Assembly (NCBI RefSeq): GCF_007990545.2
Contig: NZ_AP019829.2
Span: forward strand, 2,232,001-2,296,000
DNA from: Leptotrichia wadei
GTDB lineage: Bacteria > Fusobacteriota > Fusobacteriia > Fusobacteriales > Leptotrichiaceae
Reading direction: 5' to 3'
Length of the DNA: 64,000 nucleotides
Below are positions 55,300 through 64,000 of this stretch, piece after piece (position 1 is the first letter of the stretch; every line of letters starts with the position of its first letter). The translations under genes were made by a program, and so were the position numbers. Below the pieces are notes generated by a model that ran no database searches, was not told the DNA's origin, and saw nothing but the letters and a program-made list of their open reading frames with translations.

Positions 55300-56394
55300 C
55301 TAAATAGCAGACAAATTATTTTTATAACTTAACTTATCAAATACTTTTTCAAAATCTACATCATTAATCCGTTTTTCAGTATAGTCAATCAATATATTAC
55401 CCTCTTCTTTTATCCGCCATTTATTTTTATTAATTTTTGGTCCATAAAAAGCCATTATTTTTTTATTTAACCCTTCAGCAATATGTAAGATGGCAGTATC
55501 CAGTGATACTACCAAATCACTATTTTTAATTATAGATATTGAGTCAAGTACCGTTCTGGACTTTTCAAAAAATAAAATATTTTTATTATCTGTCTTTTCA
55601 AGTATATTATAAATTGTTTCCCTATCATTTGGAGAATCCAGTATTATAATTCTATAACCCTTATAAATTTCACTTAATCTTTTTATTATAATTAAAGCAA
55701 TATCCTCATTTATTTTCCTTCCTCTGGAAGCTCCAAAAAAGTTTAACGCAATTATTTTCTCATCAACATTATTTTCATCTAAAAATTTTTTCACGTTTCT
55801 TTCAGAATCTTTTGAAACTGGAACATCATAAATTGTATCTTCTATCTCAATATTCACTTTCTTCATCATCTGCTTATAAATTTCAACCATTTTTAAAGTG
55901 TTATTCTGCCTCACATTCTTATTGTATATTTTATAGCCATCTTTATTATATCCAACATTAACTGTAGCATTTACTCTATTTATAAGATAAAATTGCTTAT
56001 ATTTCAATCCTTCTGTTGAATCAAACAAAACATCATAATTATTTTTTCTCAATATTTGTGCGACTTTTCTCCATTCAAAAATTTTTTTCCTGTCAAATAT
56101 ATAATATTCATCTATATTTTCGTTTAATTTCAATAAGTCTTCTAAAGATTTATCAGAAACAATATCAATTTTTATATTAGGATAGTGTTTTTTTATTTCT
56201 CTAAAAATAAATGAACTTATTATAAAATCTCCTATTTTCCCATCAGTTCTTAAAAATAAGATTTTATTTATTTTTAACGGATCTAAGTCTACATCCTTTT
56301 TTCTTTTATCAAATATCTTACTTAATATTTCATTTTTTTTATCAATTAATTTATCTCTATATGGTCTATAAAATTTCCAGTTTATTTTATTCAT
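55300..56394 (-). CDS. GT9-family (heptosyltransferase-like) glycosyltransferase 1
   Basis: A 364-aa GT-B enzyme of family 9, the ADP-heptose:LPS heptosyltransferase family. KILFLRTDGKIGDFIISSFIFREIKKHYP is the N-terminal motif, ALNFFGASRGRKINEDIA holds the donor-binding region, and VVSLDTAILHIAEGLNKKIMAFYGP the C-terminal site. The start MNKINWKFYRPYRDKL carries about 40 basic residues before the domain. Which heptose or other sugar it transfers cannot be told. Confidence 0.82.
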   Translation of the reverse strand: MNKINWKFYRPYRDKLIDKKNEILSKIFDKRKKDVDLDPLKINKILFLRTDGKIGDFIISSFIFREIKKHYPNIKIDIVSDKSLEDLLKLNENIDEYYIFDRKKIFEWRKVAQILRKNNYDVLFDSTEGLKYKQFYLINRVNATVNVGYNKDGYKIYNKNVRQNNTLKMVEIYKQMMKKVNIEIEDTIYDVPVSKDSERNVKKFLDENNVDEKIIALNFFGASRGRKINEDIALIIIKRLSEIYKGYRIIILDSPNDRETIYNILEKTDNKNILFFEKSRTVLDSISIIKNSDLVVSLDTAILHIAEGLNKKIMAFYGPKINKNKWRIKEEGNILIDYTEKRINDVDFEKVFDKLSYKNNLSAI

Positions 56395-56457
56395 TATATT
56401 TTTATTCCTTATGTAAATACAATTATTTACGTTAATTCAGGACAACGTATAATCCCA

Positions 56458-57567
56458 TTAATTTCCTTTATCTTTTTCTATTTCCTTTATCTTATTATTT
56501 AGCCATTTTATTGGTTCTGACAATGAAAAATTATAAGTTTGATTATGACTTCCTTTTATATTTGAAATTACCTGCAAACTATCAGCTGTTGTTTTAGGCG
56601 ACCATCTACATAAATTATATTTATCGTTTGCATAGAAACTCAGCAAGGGTTTATTCAATGAAGAAGCTATATGAATTGCACCGCCGTCAACTCCAATTAC
56701 CAAATCAGCTGTAGCCACAAACAAAATAAAATCATTAATACTAAGTTTTTCAGATAAGGAAATATCTAAATTTTTATTTATATTACCTACTAGCCTTTTA
56801 TAATACTCCTCACTTCCAACAGTTCTTCCCATAATAATTTTTATATTTTTTATCTTCTCATCTTCTATATTATTTAATAGCTCAGCTACTTCTTCAGGTT
56901 TCATTTTTCTGTCCCTGCCTTGTGGCACCAATAAAATTTTTATTTTCTGAGTTTTTTCATTTATTTTTTCAGAATCAGATTTCCAAAATTTTTCCATTTT
57001 GGCAACATCTTTTTCCAAAAGCTCAATATACGGTTTTTGTTTTTCTATTTTAAAATATTTAGAAAACTCAGAATTTATCAAATAGTCTGTAATGTGAGTT
57101 TCAATGGATGGAGTACAGATAAAATCATAATTTTTTACATTTTTTCTATTATAATAATGCCCCTCATTATCTTCTCCAAAAACTATCGTGATTTTAGGAC
57201 TTAATATTTTTTTCCAAATCATTTTATTTGTATTTTCCTTACTTGAGAAATCTAGTAATACATCCCATTTTTTACGATTTTTAAACATATCTTTCCGTTT
57301 AACAATACTGTCTATTACTTTTTCATTTTTATTACAAAAATTTGCAAATTCTAAATTTCTATCTGTTACCGCCAATCCCAAGTTTGCCTCAGGATACATT
57401 TCTTTTAATTGTCTCGCATAACAAAAGGATATTAAAGTATCACCAATAAAATCCTTTGGATTTATCAATATCGTTTTTATATTTTTTAAATTAATATCTT
57501 TATATCTTCTTTTAGTACCAAATAGCCATATTATTATTTTAGATCTTATTCCATCTATTATGCTCAT
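56458..57567 (-). CDS. GT9-family (heptosyltransferase-like) glycosyltransferase 2
   Basis: A 369-aa GT9 enzyme similar in layout to its neighbour: TILINPKDFIGDTLISFCYARQLKEMYPEANLG, ILLVPQGRDRKMKPEEVAELL, and DLVIGVDGGAIHIASSLNKPLLSFYA. It lies 63 bp upstream of GT9 number 1 and 38 bp downstream of the GT4 gene. The two share an architecture but not close sequence, so they probably transfer different or successive sugars. Confidence 0.82.
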   Translation of the reverse strand: MSIIDGIRSKIIIWLFGTKRRYKDINLKNIKTILINPKDFIGDTLISFCYARQLKEMYPEANLGLAVTDRNLEFANFCNKNEKVIDSIVKRKDMFKNRKKWDVLLDFSSKENTNKMIWKKILSPKITIVFGEDNEGHYYNRKNVKNYDFICTPSIETHITDYLINSEFSKYFKIEKQKPYIELLEKDVAKMEKFWKSDSEKINEKTQKIKILLVPQGRDRKMKPEEVAELLNNIEDEKIKNIKIIMGRTVGSEEYYKRLVGNINKNLDISLSEKLSINDFILFVATADLVIGVDGGAIHIASSLNKPLLSFYANDKYNLCRWSPKTTADSLQVISNIKGSHNQTYNFSLSEPIKWLNNKIKEIEKDKGN

Positions 57568-57605
57568 AGTTACCTTCCTTATTATTTATAAATAGTTACT
57601 TATCT

Positions 57606-58742
57606 TTACTTATTTTTTTCTACTAATTTTTTTAATTTTAGTTTATTAGTTTCCATTGAAAAATCATTAGCTCTAATTAATGACATTTTTTTATAATTTT
57701 CATATTTTTCATTATTGTCTATTAATTCATAAACTCTTTTTACGAATGTATCCTTATCATTTAATGGAATTAATTCTCCATATTCACTATTTTTTCCAAG
57801 TATGTCCTTAGGTCCTGTAGGGCAGTCATAAGCCACGACAGGTGTTCCAAAAGCAAGGCTTTCCAGAAGTACAGTCGGCAATCCTTCATATTTCGCAGTA
57901 TGCAAAAATAATTTTGCATTTTTAAAAAATGGATATGGATTTTCAATTTGTCCAAGTAAAATTATATCATCTTCTAAATTATATTCCTTAATTTTCTGTC
58001 TAATCAATTTAACTTTTTCACCATTTCCAATAAAATAAAGTTTCTCCTTTATTCCTCGCTGCTTCAGCTTGTAATAAATATCAACAAGGTGTTCAGGTTG
58101 TTTTTGCTGTGTCAAGCGTGATACTTGTAAAAAGTAATCCTCTTTTAGATAATTTCCATATTTAGGATTCACATCTTCAGCCTTTTTCCTAATTATTTCA
58201 AGATTTATTGGATTATAAACTAATTCCACTTTAGTTTTATCCATTCCTAGAATTTCCACAAATTCATCTCTCATTGTATCACATATTGTCAGTATTTTAT
58301 CATATTTTTTATATTGTTTTTTATATTTTTCTACTTTTTCTCCACTTAATTTTTCTCCAAAAGTAAGTGAAAAATGAATCCATGCAAATATAGGCACTTT
58401 TATATCAAAATTCTTATATTTAAGCAAATTTGAAGAATAGTCTATAATAACATCATATTTTTTTTCTTCTATTATTTTTTCAACTTTTTTTAAATAAGTA
58501 GTTTTTGTTCGTAATCTATAAATTTCTTTAATAATTTTGCTTTTTCCATTATAATTATCAAATAAAAATTCATAATTTACCTTTTTAGGAATTTCATTTT
58601 CAAACAAATTATTTTCCCCATGATTCCAAGTTATGAGCAAATCAACATTATATCCCAATTCAATTAAATTTCTTAACACATTAAGTAAAACTCTCTCTTC
58701 TCCTCCCATGCTCAAATGACCATGCAATACCAATATTTTCAT
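57606..58742 (-). CDS. GT4-family glycosyltransferase
   Basis: A 378-aa GT-B retaining glycosyltransferase. MKILVLHGHLSMGGEERVLLNVLRNL at the start, FLQVSRLTQQKQPEHLVDIYYKL near residue 203, and LHTAKYEGLPTVLLESLAFGTPVVAYDCPTGPKDIL near 285 (the E-x7-E motif of GT4). I choose ATG 58742, with AAGGA eight bases upstream; a start three codons earlier overlaps it. It is part of the LOS operon; the sugar is unknown. Confidence 0.85.
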   Translation of the reverse strand: MKILVLHGHLSMGGEERVLLNVLRNLIELGYNVDLLITWNHGENNLFENEIPKKVNYEFLFDNYNGKSKIIKEIYRLRTKTTYLKKVEKIIEEKKYDVIIDYSSNLLKYKNFDIKVPIFAWIHFSLTFGEKLSGEKVEKYKKQYKKYDKILTICDTMRDEFVEILGMDKTKVELVYNPINLEIIRKKAEDVNPKYGNYLKEDYFLQVSRLTQQKQPEHLVDIYYKLKQRGIKEKLYFIGNGEKVKLIRQKIKEYNLEDDIILLGQIENPYPFFKNAKLFLHTAKYEGLPTVLLESLAFGTPVVAYDCPTGPKDILGKNSEYGELIPLNDKDTFVKRVYELIDNNEKYENYKKMSLIRANDFSMETNKLKLKKLVEKNK

Positions 58743-58776
58743 ACTTCTCATCCTTTTTTTATTTTCTTCACCAAGT

Positions 58777-59781
58777 TTAATTTATCCTATACATTTTTTC
58801 AAAATATTCAAAAAAAGTTCTATCTTTTTTTCTCTTACTATTTTCTATTTTAAAAGACAATTTATGAATATCTGATTTTTTCATTATTTCCAGTAATCTT
58901 TCTTCAGAATATTTATCAAACCACACTCTAAACATTTCATGCGGAAAAGTATCAGAAATAATTTGACACTGCTCGTTTTTATAATAATTTTCTATCAGTT
59001 CGTTATAAAGTATCTGCAGAATAAAATAATTTGGAACTGTATCGTTATTTTCCCAAAAAATCATTAACATGTTTAATAACGTATTAATTACTTTATTATT
59101 TTTATGCGAAAAAATAACACTGCTCAACATTCTTACCTTTGATTTTTTACTCCATGAAAAATAAATTGAATCATAGTCTTCCCATTCCTTTTTATTTTCC
59201 AAATTTTCATCTCTTTGAAACAAAAAATAATCCATTTGAAAATACTTTTCAGATATATAATCTGTCAAAAGTATCGTCGCATCCATCCAGACACCGCCAT
59301 AGTTACTTAACAATGCAAACCTTAATATATCTGAAAAATGAGCATATCCCATTCTTTTGTCATTTAACTTTTCCAAAATATATTCTGGAATATCAAGATA
59401 CTCCTTTATACTTTCGTTATCTAGACGAATGACAGTATAATCTCTCCCATATTTCTCCATAGATTTAAAGCATATTTTTACAACACTAGGTAATTTTTCA
59501 TAATCCCAGCCTTGTCCCCAAAATTGCCATATTATTTTCTCACCCGTTAATATCTTTTTTGCCTTAATTTCTTTTCCCCTAACTTTATTCTCAAAATAAT
59601 CCTTTAAAATATTATCCCAATCTTTTGCAATTATTTTTTGATTCAAAAGATATATTTCACTTTGTAATCTATCATATACTTTTTTAGGCAGTAATTCCTT
59701 ATATATATATTTATAAGGCTTCTTATTTAGTTTTTCATTAATTTTATAAATTCTGCTATTAGAAAACTTATATTTCTCCAT
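58777..59781 (-). CDS. Capsular polysaccharide synthesis (Caps_synth) glycosyltransferase
   Basis: A 334-aa protein of the Caps_synth/GT32-like class. IIWQFWGQGWDYEKLPSVVKICFKSM is near residue 88, YTVIRLDNESIKEYLDIPEYI follows, and AHFSDILRFALLSNYGGVWMDATILLTDYI near 150 carries the donor-binding DXD-equivalent. It resembles enzymes of capsule and LOS outer-core clusters. It is 34 bp upstream of the GT4 gene. Confidence 0.8.
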   Translation of the reverse strand: MEKYKFSNSRIYKINEKLNKKPYKYIYKELLPKKVYDRLQSEIYLLNQKIIAKDWDNILKDYFENKVRGKEIKAKKILTGEKIIWQFWGQGWDYEKLPSVVKICFKSMEKYGRDYTVIRLDNESIKEYLDIPEYILEKLNDKRMGYAHFSDILRFALLSNYGGVWMDATILLTDYISEKYFQMDYFLFQRDENLENKKEWEDYDSIYFSWSKKSKVRMLSSVIFSHKNNKVINTLLNMLMIFWENNDTVPNYFILQILYNELIENYYKNEQCQIISDTFPHEMFRVWFDKYSEERLLEIMKKSDIHKLSFKIENSKRKKDRTFFEYFEKMYRIN

Positions 59782-59879
59782 TCCACACTCCTGTCATTTA
59801 ACCAGTAAAAAATACTTTAGTATTCAATTTTACTAATTTAAAATTTATGTCTACTATTTAGACATAATATATTATAGCA

Positions 59880-61181
59880 TCATTCTATACTTTCTAAATT
59901 TAAATTTTTTTGATTTTTAATATTTCTATACAAATAGTCAATAAAAAATATTAATACTGTTAAAGTTATTATTAAATGCTTATCATTCAAATTATCATCT
60001 GTCATCCCTTGAATTATCCAAGCTAGAAAAGAAACTTTTGTCCCTATCTCAAATGCAATTATTTTTGTATTTTTATCATACTTATAAAAATTCATCTTAA
60101 ATAATTTTGCTAATAAACTTATAATCATCAAAATAAAAAATACAAAGCCTAAAATTCCAAAATCCAATAAATATTGCAGATATGAATTATGCGAGGCTAC
60201 ATAATGCTGAGTACGCAATTTATTTCCAGTAAGAAAATATTTATAAACATAATCACTAACTCCCGTTTTCTTATAATAATCCAAATTAAATTTTTTTCTT
60301 TCCTCAGCCTTCCATCCATATAATGGTTTCTGTTTGAAGGCTTCTATTCCAGTTTTCCAGAAAATCACCCTTAAATTACTTGAAGGATCATTTTTATATT
60401 TGACTATATATTGTATTCTATTCGATATTGAAACTGGCAACATAAAGTAACCTGCAAAGCACATTAAAATAACAGCTAATACATATCTTTTTCTTTTTTT
60501 ATACATAATGTATAAAATCGTAGGAATTAAACAGATATAAACCATTTTAGATCTATTTACAATAACTATAAATAAAACTAAAACTGACATTATAGCCAAA
60601 TAAATTTTTATTATTTTATTTTTTTTATTATCTTCATTTTTGTAAAATAACAAAAAAGACAACAAATATAAAAATATTATACACATAATATTTGCAAAAT
60701 CCTGAACAGTCAAAATAGCAGTAACTCTTGGATAATCAAATCCTTTAGGATGTACCCATTCATTATAATTTTTTATAAAATTGAAAATTGCTAAAATTAA
60801 AATTACTGTTCCACCAAATAAAAATGACTTTAAAAAATCAAAAATTCTTTTATTGTTATTTATAAAATAAACTAACGGAAAAAAAATCAAATATCTTAAA
60901 TTATAATTATCTAGTCGTGATCCTATTCCACCATCAAATACTGCTATCATAAAAGACATGACAACAAATATAATTAAAAATATTGAAAATTTCATATCTA
61001 TTTTAGAAAAAAATTCCTTCCAATTTTTTTTTAAAAACATCGAAATCACAAATATCAATAACAATACTGGTATCACAACATTATTCTCAAATTTTTCAGA
61101 TAAAAATAAAGAAACTCCCAATAATAAACAAAAAATAAAACCTGCCTTATTTATAATTAAATTTATTTTTTCATTACTCAT
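59880..61181 (-). CDS. O-antigen ligase/polymerase-like membrane protein
   Basis: A 433-aa polytopic membrane protein (about eleven hydrophobic segments) of the Wzy/WaaL superfamily. The long periplasmic loop, about residues 270-350, contains RVIFWKTGIEAFKQKPLYGW and TQHYVASHNSYLQYLLDFG, the H-x(2)-N-x-YL pattern typical of O-antigen ligases. Such proteins join a polymer or a sugar unit to lipid A-core or polymerise repeat units; I cannot say which. The start ATG 61181 follows AAAGGA. It lies in the LOS operon between GT9 number 3 and Caps_synth. Confidence 0.82.
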   Translation of the reverse strand: MSNEKINLIINKAGFIFCLLLGVSLFLSEKFENNVVIPVLLLIFVISMFLKKNWKEFFSKIDMKFSIFLIIFVVMSFMIAVFDGGIGSRLDNYNLRYLIFFPLVYFINNNKRIFDFLKSFLFGGTVILILAIFNFIKNYNEWVHPKGFDYPRVTAILTVQDFANIMCIIFLYLLSFLLFYKNEDNKKNKIIKIYLAIMSVLVLFIVIVNRSKMVYICLIPTILYIMYKKRKRYVLAVILMCFAGYFMLPVSISNRIQYIVKYKNDPSSNLRVIFWKTGIEAFKQKPLYGWKAEERKKFNLDYYKKTGVSDYVYKYFLTGNKLRTQHYVASHNSYLQYLLDFGILGFVFFILMIISLLAKLFKMNFYKYDKNTKIIAFEIGTKVSFLAWIIQGMTDDNLNDKHLIITLTVLIFFIDYLYRNIKNQKNLNLESIE

Positions 61182-61283
61182 ATATAATTTTCCTTTCTTT
61201 TTAATAAATTTCATGGCATTTGCAAAAATCTATAAAACTTAATCTATATAATTTTTACTTTTATAATTATCTAAATTTAAACA

Positions 61284-62300
61284 TCAAATATGTTTTATAA
61301 TTTCTTTATAGACTCTTTCTACACTAATTTCAGGTATCCCTTTATAATAATCCTTTCTATACCTATGCTGATTTTTAGGAACTTTCACAATATTATTCTC
61401 ATAAAATTCATTATCCTCAATAACATTACTCTTCTCTTTCCACGGAAAGAATCCCAACGCTCTCTTCCCAGGTCCAAAAATCCCAATAACAAAAGGCTTT
61501 TCAAAACCACTCGCAATATGAATCGGAGAACTGTCGTTTCCCACAACAATATCAGCTTTTGAAGTCAATGCCCCAAATTCCACAAGATTAATTTCTCCAC
61601 GAAAATCAATTACATTTTTATCATTTTCAAAATTTAAGGAAAGTCCCTTTTCAGTTTTTGAACCAGTTATTCCAATAAAATAATCTTTATTTTTTTTCAA
61701 TTTTTCAATAACTTTACGATACTTTTCAATCGGCCACATTTTTTCAGATCTTTGACTGCCCGGAGCAATTAATATTAATTTTTGCCCTTTATTTCCAAAA
61801 TATCCATTATTTTCTAAAATCTTGTCAATTTTTGTAAAATCTTTCTTTGCAGGATAAATTCTAATTGGAATTTTTTTTCCTTTATATTCAACTAAATCAA
61901 GCAATCTTTCTACTTCATGTTTTTTCATATCATAATGAACCTTCTTATTTAGCAAAAATGAGCCTGTTGCCACATCAAAACCTACAATATCAGGAATTTT
62001 TGCCAATTTTGCAAGTAATATTGACTTTATAAATCTATGTGGTATAATAGCATAATCATATTTTTTTTGTTTCAAAATTTTTAATATCCTTAAAAACCCC
62101 TTTATTCCCTTATCTTTTCCCTTTTTATCATAAAGAATTATTTCATTTAAATTAGGATTATTACTTATAACACTTTTATTTGTTGGTAATGTTAAATAAT
62201 CAATCTCTGATTTGGGATATATATCCTTTAATTCTTGAATCAAAGGTGTCGACAAAACAATATCTCCAATAAATGCTGTGTGTATTACCAATATTTTCAT
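61284..62300 (-). CDS. GT9-family lipopolysaccharide heptosyltransferase (WaaF-like)
   Basis: A 338-aa GT9 enzyme and the first gene of the LOS operon. ILVIHTAFIGDIVLSTPLIQELKDIYP is the opening motif, YAIIPHRFIKSILLAKLAKIPDIVGFD follows, LILIAPGSQRSEKMWPIEKYRKVIEKL is the donor-binding region, and DIVVGNDSSPIHIASGFEKPFVIGIFGPGKRALGFFPW closes the fold. It is closer to classical WaaF/RfaF heptosyltransferases than the other two GT9 members. No promoter was confirmed, but the terminator of the upstream gene at 62412-62449 puts a transcription start between it and 62300. Confidence 0.88.
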   Translation of the reverse strand: MKILVIHTAFIGDIVLSTPLIQELKDIYPKSEIDYLTLPTNKSVISNNPNLNEIILYDKKGKDKGIKGFLRILKILKQKKYDYAIIPHRFIKSILLAKLAKIPDIVGFDVATGSFLLNKKVHYDMKKHEVERLLDLVEYKGKKIPIRIYPAKKDFTKIDKILENNGYFGNKGQKLILIAPGSQRSEKMWPIEKYRKVIEKLKKNKDYFIGITGSKTEKGLSLNFENDKNVIDFRGEINLVEFGALTSKADIVVGNDSSPIHIASGFEKPFVIGIFGPGKRALGFFPWKEKSNVIEDNEFYENNIVKVPKNQHRYRKDYYKGIPEISVERVYKEIIKHI

Positions 62301-62411
62301 TTTTTCTCCTTAACTCTGCATATAGGTTTATTATATCATATTTAGTATATTTTTATAATAGTTATTTTTATATTTTGAATTAACTTATACTAAATTCCAT
62401 TAAAAAACAAC

Positions 62412-62449
62412 AAAAAAACATAACTTATGAAAATTCACTAAGTTATGTT
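62412..62449 (-). terminator. Terminator of the phosphodiesterase gene
   Basis: On the minus strand, AACATAACTTA (right arm 62439-62449) and TAAGTTATGTT (left arm 62417-62427) form a perfect 11-bp stem, followed by TTTTTTT. It lies 40 bp after the yfcE-like stop. Confidence 0.9.
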
Positions 62450-62488
62450 TCTCTAACATTTCGGAATGAAACTAAAAGTTACTTTGAA

Positions 62489-62941
62489 TTATTTTAATGT
62501 TTTTTGTTCAAATCTTTTGCCACCATAATATAATACATATTTTTTATCTTGCAGTGCTCCAGGATTTACAAATATTATACCATTTTTTTCTGCAAAGTAT
62601 TCTTTGTGTGTGTGTCCAAAAACACAAATTTCAGCCTTTTCTAAATGTGCCTTTTTTTCTAATTCTTCAAGTGATTGTTTCACACTATACAGATGTCCAT
62701 GTGTAAGAAATACTTTTTTACCCATTAAATCAAATATTCTCGTATCTCTTGTTTCAAAATCATCCATATCAGTATTTCCTTTTACAATAGCAAAAAGTAC
62801 ATCCCTATAAACTAATGACATATCAATTGCATCGGTGCTGTGATCTCCTGCAAAAATTACAATTTCTGGATTTTCTAACTCCATCACCTGCTGAAAATAA
62901 TCAAGTCTTTTGTGACTATCCGAACAAATTAATACTTTCAT
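62489..62941 (-). CDS. YfcE/MJ0936-family metallophosphodiesterase
   Basis: A 150-aa calcineurin-like metallophosphoesterase. All motifs are present: MKVLICSDSHKRLDYF (DxH), IVIFAGDHSTDAID (GD), FAIVKGNTDMDDF (GNxD), KVFLTHGHLYSVK (GH) and CVFGHTHKEYF, with the closing INPGA-like VNPGALQD. The family cleaves phosphodiesters in vitro; the natural substrate is not established. I take ATG 62941 as the start because GAGGAGATTTA sits upstream; the longer frame to 63055 lies in repeat-like sequence. Confidence 0.88.
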   Translation of the reverse strand: MKVLICSDSHKRLDYFQQVMELENPEIVIFAGDHSTDAIDMSLVYRDVLFAIVKGNTDMDDFETRDTRIFDLMGKKVFLTHGHLYSVKQSLEELEKKAHLEKAEICVFGHTHKEYFAEKNGIIFVNPGALQDKKYVLYYGGKRFEQKTLK

Positions 62942-62990
62942 TAAATCTCCTCTCTCCATCTTCCTCTTTTTAGCCCAAAAATTCTTTACA

Positions 62991-63097
62991 TATTCAAACT
63001 CCTTCAAAATTGGGCTAATAAAAACTAAACATTTTAAAAGTTTTATACAAAACAATCATAATTTTTTAGTCTAGTTTTAAAGTAGTTTTAGTATATT
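62991..63097 (+). repeat. Dispersed repeat family 2, diverged copy R5
   Basis: Contains AAAACTAAACATTTTAAAAG, AACAATCATAATTTTT and TAGTTTTAAAGTAGTTTTAG, in the order seen in R2 to R4 but with many changes. R6 lies about 70 bp away in the other orientation. Confidence 0.45.
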
Positions 63098-63164
63098 TAT
63101 CTAGATTAAATTTCAAATTTTAAAATAAACATTTTCCAAATAACTTATCCATATAACAAAATTA

Positions 63165-63262
63165 CTTTAAAACTGTTTTTGAATATTATAGTTATTCTAC
63201 TCAATCAGTTATTTATATAATTTAATATTCAAGCTTATGGTATTTTGAATAAATTATATCAT
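63165..63262 (-). repeat. Dispersed repeat family 2, diverged copy R6
   Basis: On minus, ATTATATAAATAACTGATTG, GTAGAATAACTATAATATTC and AAAACAGTTTTAAAGTAATT resemble the right half of the family. With R5 it forms an inverted pair, as R2 and R3 do. Confidence 0.4.
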
Positions 63263-63516
63263 ATTTTTTAATTTTATACTAATTTTTTTCTGTTATTTCA
63301 TCTATATTTAATCATAGGTTTTTTGATAAGTTTTATTTATTATAATCTAAAAAAATTTATAAAAAGTATTATTCTTATTATAATTACCTTTTATAATAAA
63401 ATTAAATTAAATATCAGATTTTAAACTACTAAAAAGATTTATAATATATTCGTTATTTAAATAGAGTTTAGTATAAATATAAAAAGAAAGGAGTATATTT
63501 TAAAAATTAAGATATG
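63263..63516. other. AT-rich spacer with family 3 motif
   Basis: About 250 bp without a gene. It holds TTATTTAAATAGAGTTTAGT near 63451-63470, the third copy of the family 3 motif. Nothing else stands out. Confidence 0.55.
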
Positions 63517-63666
63517 GGGATATCTCATAAAATAAATAAAATTATCAAATCATAAATTTTATATATTTTGTTATATTTTTAAAATCAATAAAAACAATAT
63601 CTTTATGCTTTTTAAAAATATATAATATTTATGTTAATAACGTTATTTTTGACTTATGAGACACCC
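63517..63666. mobile_element. MITE-like element
   Basis: A 150-bp non-coding stretch with near-identical inverted ends: GGGATATCTCATAA at 63517-63530 and TTATGAGACACCC at 63654-63666, whose complement is GGGTGTCTCATAA. The interior is AT-rich with no frame. The ends resemble the GGGCTGTCTCAAAA end of the IS1182-like remnant at 35371, so it could have been mobilised by a transposase of that kind. Confidence 0.55.
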
Positions 63667-63718
63667 TAAATATCTGTTATTATTTGTAACTAAAAATTAC
63701 TTTTTATTATTTGACTTT

Positions 63719-64000
63719 TTAAACAATAAAAATCGGTTTTTGGAGATTCTCAAGTATTCTAACTCCGAGTTTTCCAGTAATTCTTTCTACCATTACTGTA
63801 TATCGTAAGTCTCCCATTAAAACTAAATCATAATTTTGAGATTCGTTCATAATTGTCTTGAATGTATCTCCTTTTTTATGAATAAGGTTATAGTTTTCTC
63901 CAAATCTTTGAGCTAAGCTATTTTCATCATCTTCTTCAACATTTACACGCAATACGTTCATTTTTTGCTCACCAAATATGTAGAAAAAAGTAAATAGTGT
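63719..64000 (-). CDS. Universal stress protein-like C-terminal domain (partial)
   Basis: The frame is open from the right edge to a stop at 63719, so the gene continues beyond the window. The visible 93 residues (LFTFFYIFGEQKMNVLRVNV to ILENLQKPIFIV) resemble the second half of a Usp/adenine-nucleotide alpha-hydrolase domain: MNVLRVNVEEDD strand, NYDLVLMGDLRYTVMVERI, and the closing GVRILENLQKPIFIV with the family's V-x(3)-A-x-P-V-like end. The usual GTHG is GDLR here, so ATP binding is doubtful. It could be a stand-alone Usp or the tail of a transporter or sensor kinase. Confidence 0.6.
   Translation of the reverse strand, partial: TLFTFFYIFGEQKMNVLRVNVEEDDENSLAQRFGENYNLIHKKGDTFKTIMNESQNYDLVLMGDLRYTVMVERITGKLGVRILENLQKPIFIV

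Noticed and set aside
63019-63055. N-terminal extension of the YfcE-like gene to 63055
   Set aside because: The internal ATG at 62941 has a strong ribosome site and begins the conserved MKVLICSDSH motif; the extension lies in repeat-like sequence.

Overview
The window is about 64 kb of very AT-rich chromosome, most likely from a Leptotrichia-like member of the Fusobacteriota. This is inferred from base composition, a Gram-negative-type lipooligosaccharide (LOS) gene cluster, an Rnf subunit, beta-glucoside PTS genes and the style of the rRNA genes; no database search was possible. Nearly all genes lie on the minus strand. Only a small ankyrin locus (12.9-13.6 kb) and the glycogen genes (32-35 kb) are on the plus strand.

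Layout. 0-9 kb: a division and cell wall (dcw) cluster read murF-mraY-murD-ftsW-murG-murC-murB, with murB cut by the left edge. 9-12.7 kb: a beta-glucoside unit (GH1 phospho-beta-glucosidase, PTS EIIC, GntR regulator) in which both the EIIC and the regulator carry a single-base homopolymer frameshift. 12.9-13.6 kb: a 45-aa ORF plus an ankyrin protein. 13.6-14.7 kb: a gene-free stretch rich in hairpin repeats. 14.7-25.4 kb: a secreted esterase, an ABC-class ATPase, an XRE-HTH/dynamin-like GTPase fusion with its own promoter, palindrome and terminator, a flavin reductase, a VOC protein, decayed TraX and YczE-like fragments, a second GH1 enzyme, YlxM and a TPR protein. 26.1-31.3 kb and 36.3-41.2 kb: two rRNA operons in the same orientation flanking a hypothetical gene and glgC-glgA. 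Operon 1 carries tRNA-Ala and tRNA-Ile in its spacer and operon 2 does not. A decayed IS1182-like element separates operon 2 from its original terminator. 41-49 kb: rsmG, mnmG, mfd, an isolated rnfD and a low-complexity secreted protein. 49-62.3 kb: an LOS/surface-glycan operon (MsbA-type ABC exporter, GT52, deacetylase, GT2, double GT2, three GT9, GT4, Caps_synth, O-antigen ligase-like). 62.5-64 kb: a YfcE-type phosphodiesterase, repeats, a MITE-like element and a Usp-like C-terminus cut by the right edge.

The most noteworthy single gene is the HTH-dynamin fusion at 17986-20172. It is a self-contained transcription unit whose architecture suggests a DNA-binding, possibly autoregulated membrane-remodelling GTPase, perhaps in defence. 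The intergenic DNA also holds at least three families of dispersed repeats, one forming near-perfect 20-bp-arm hairpins. Finally, the two rRNA operons differ at sites where GGCC in one copy is TA in the other, some at strongly conserved positions, alongside many homopolymer-length differences. This looks like residual sequencing error and bears on how the frameshifts should be read.
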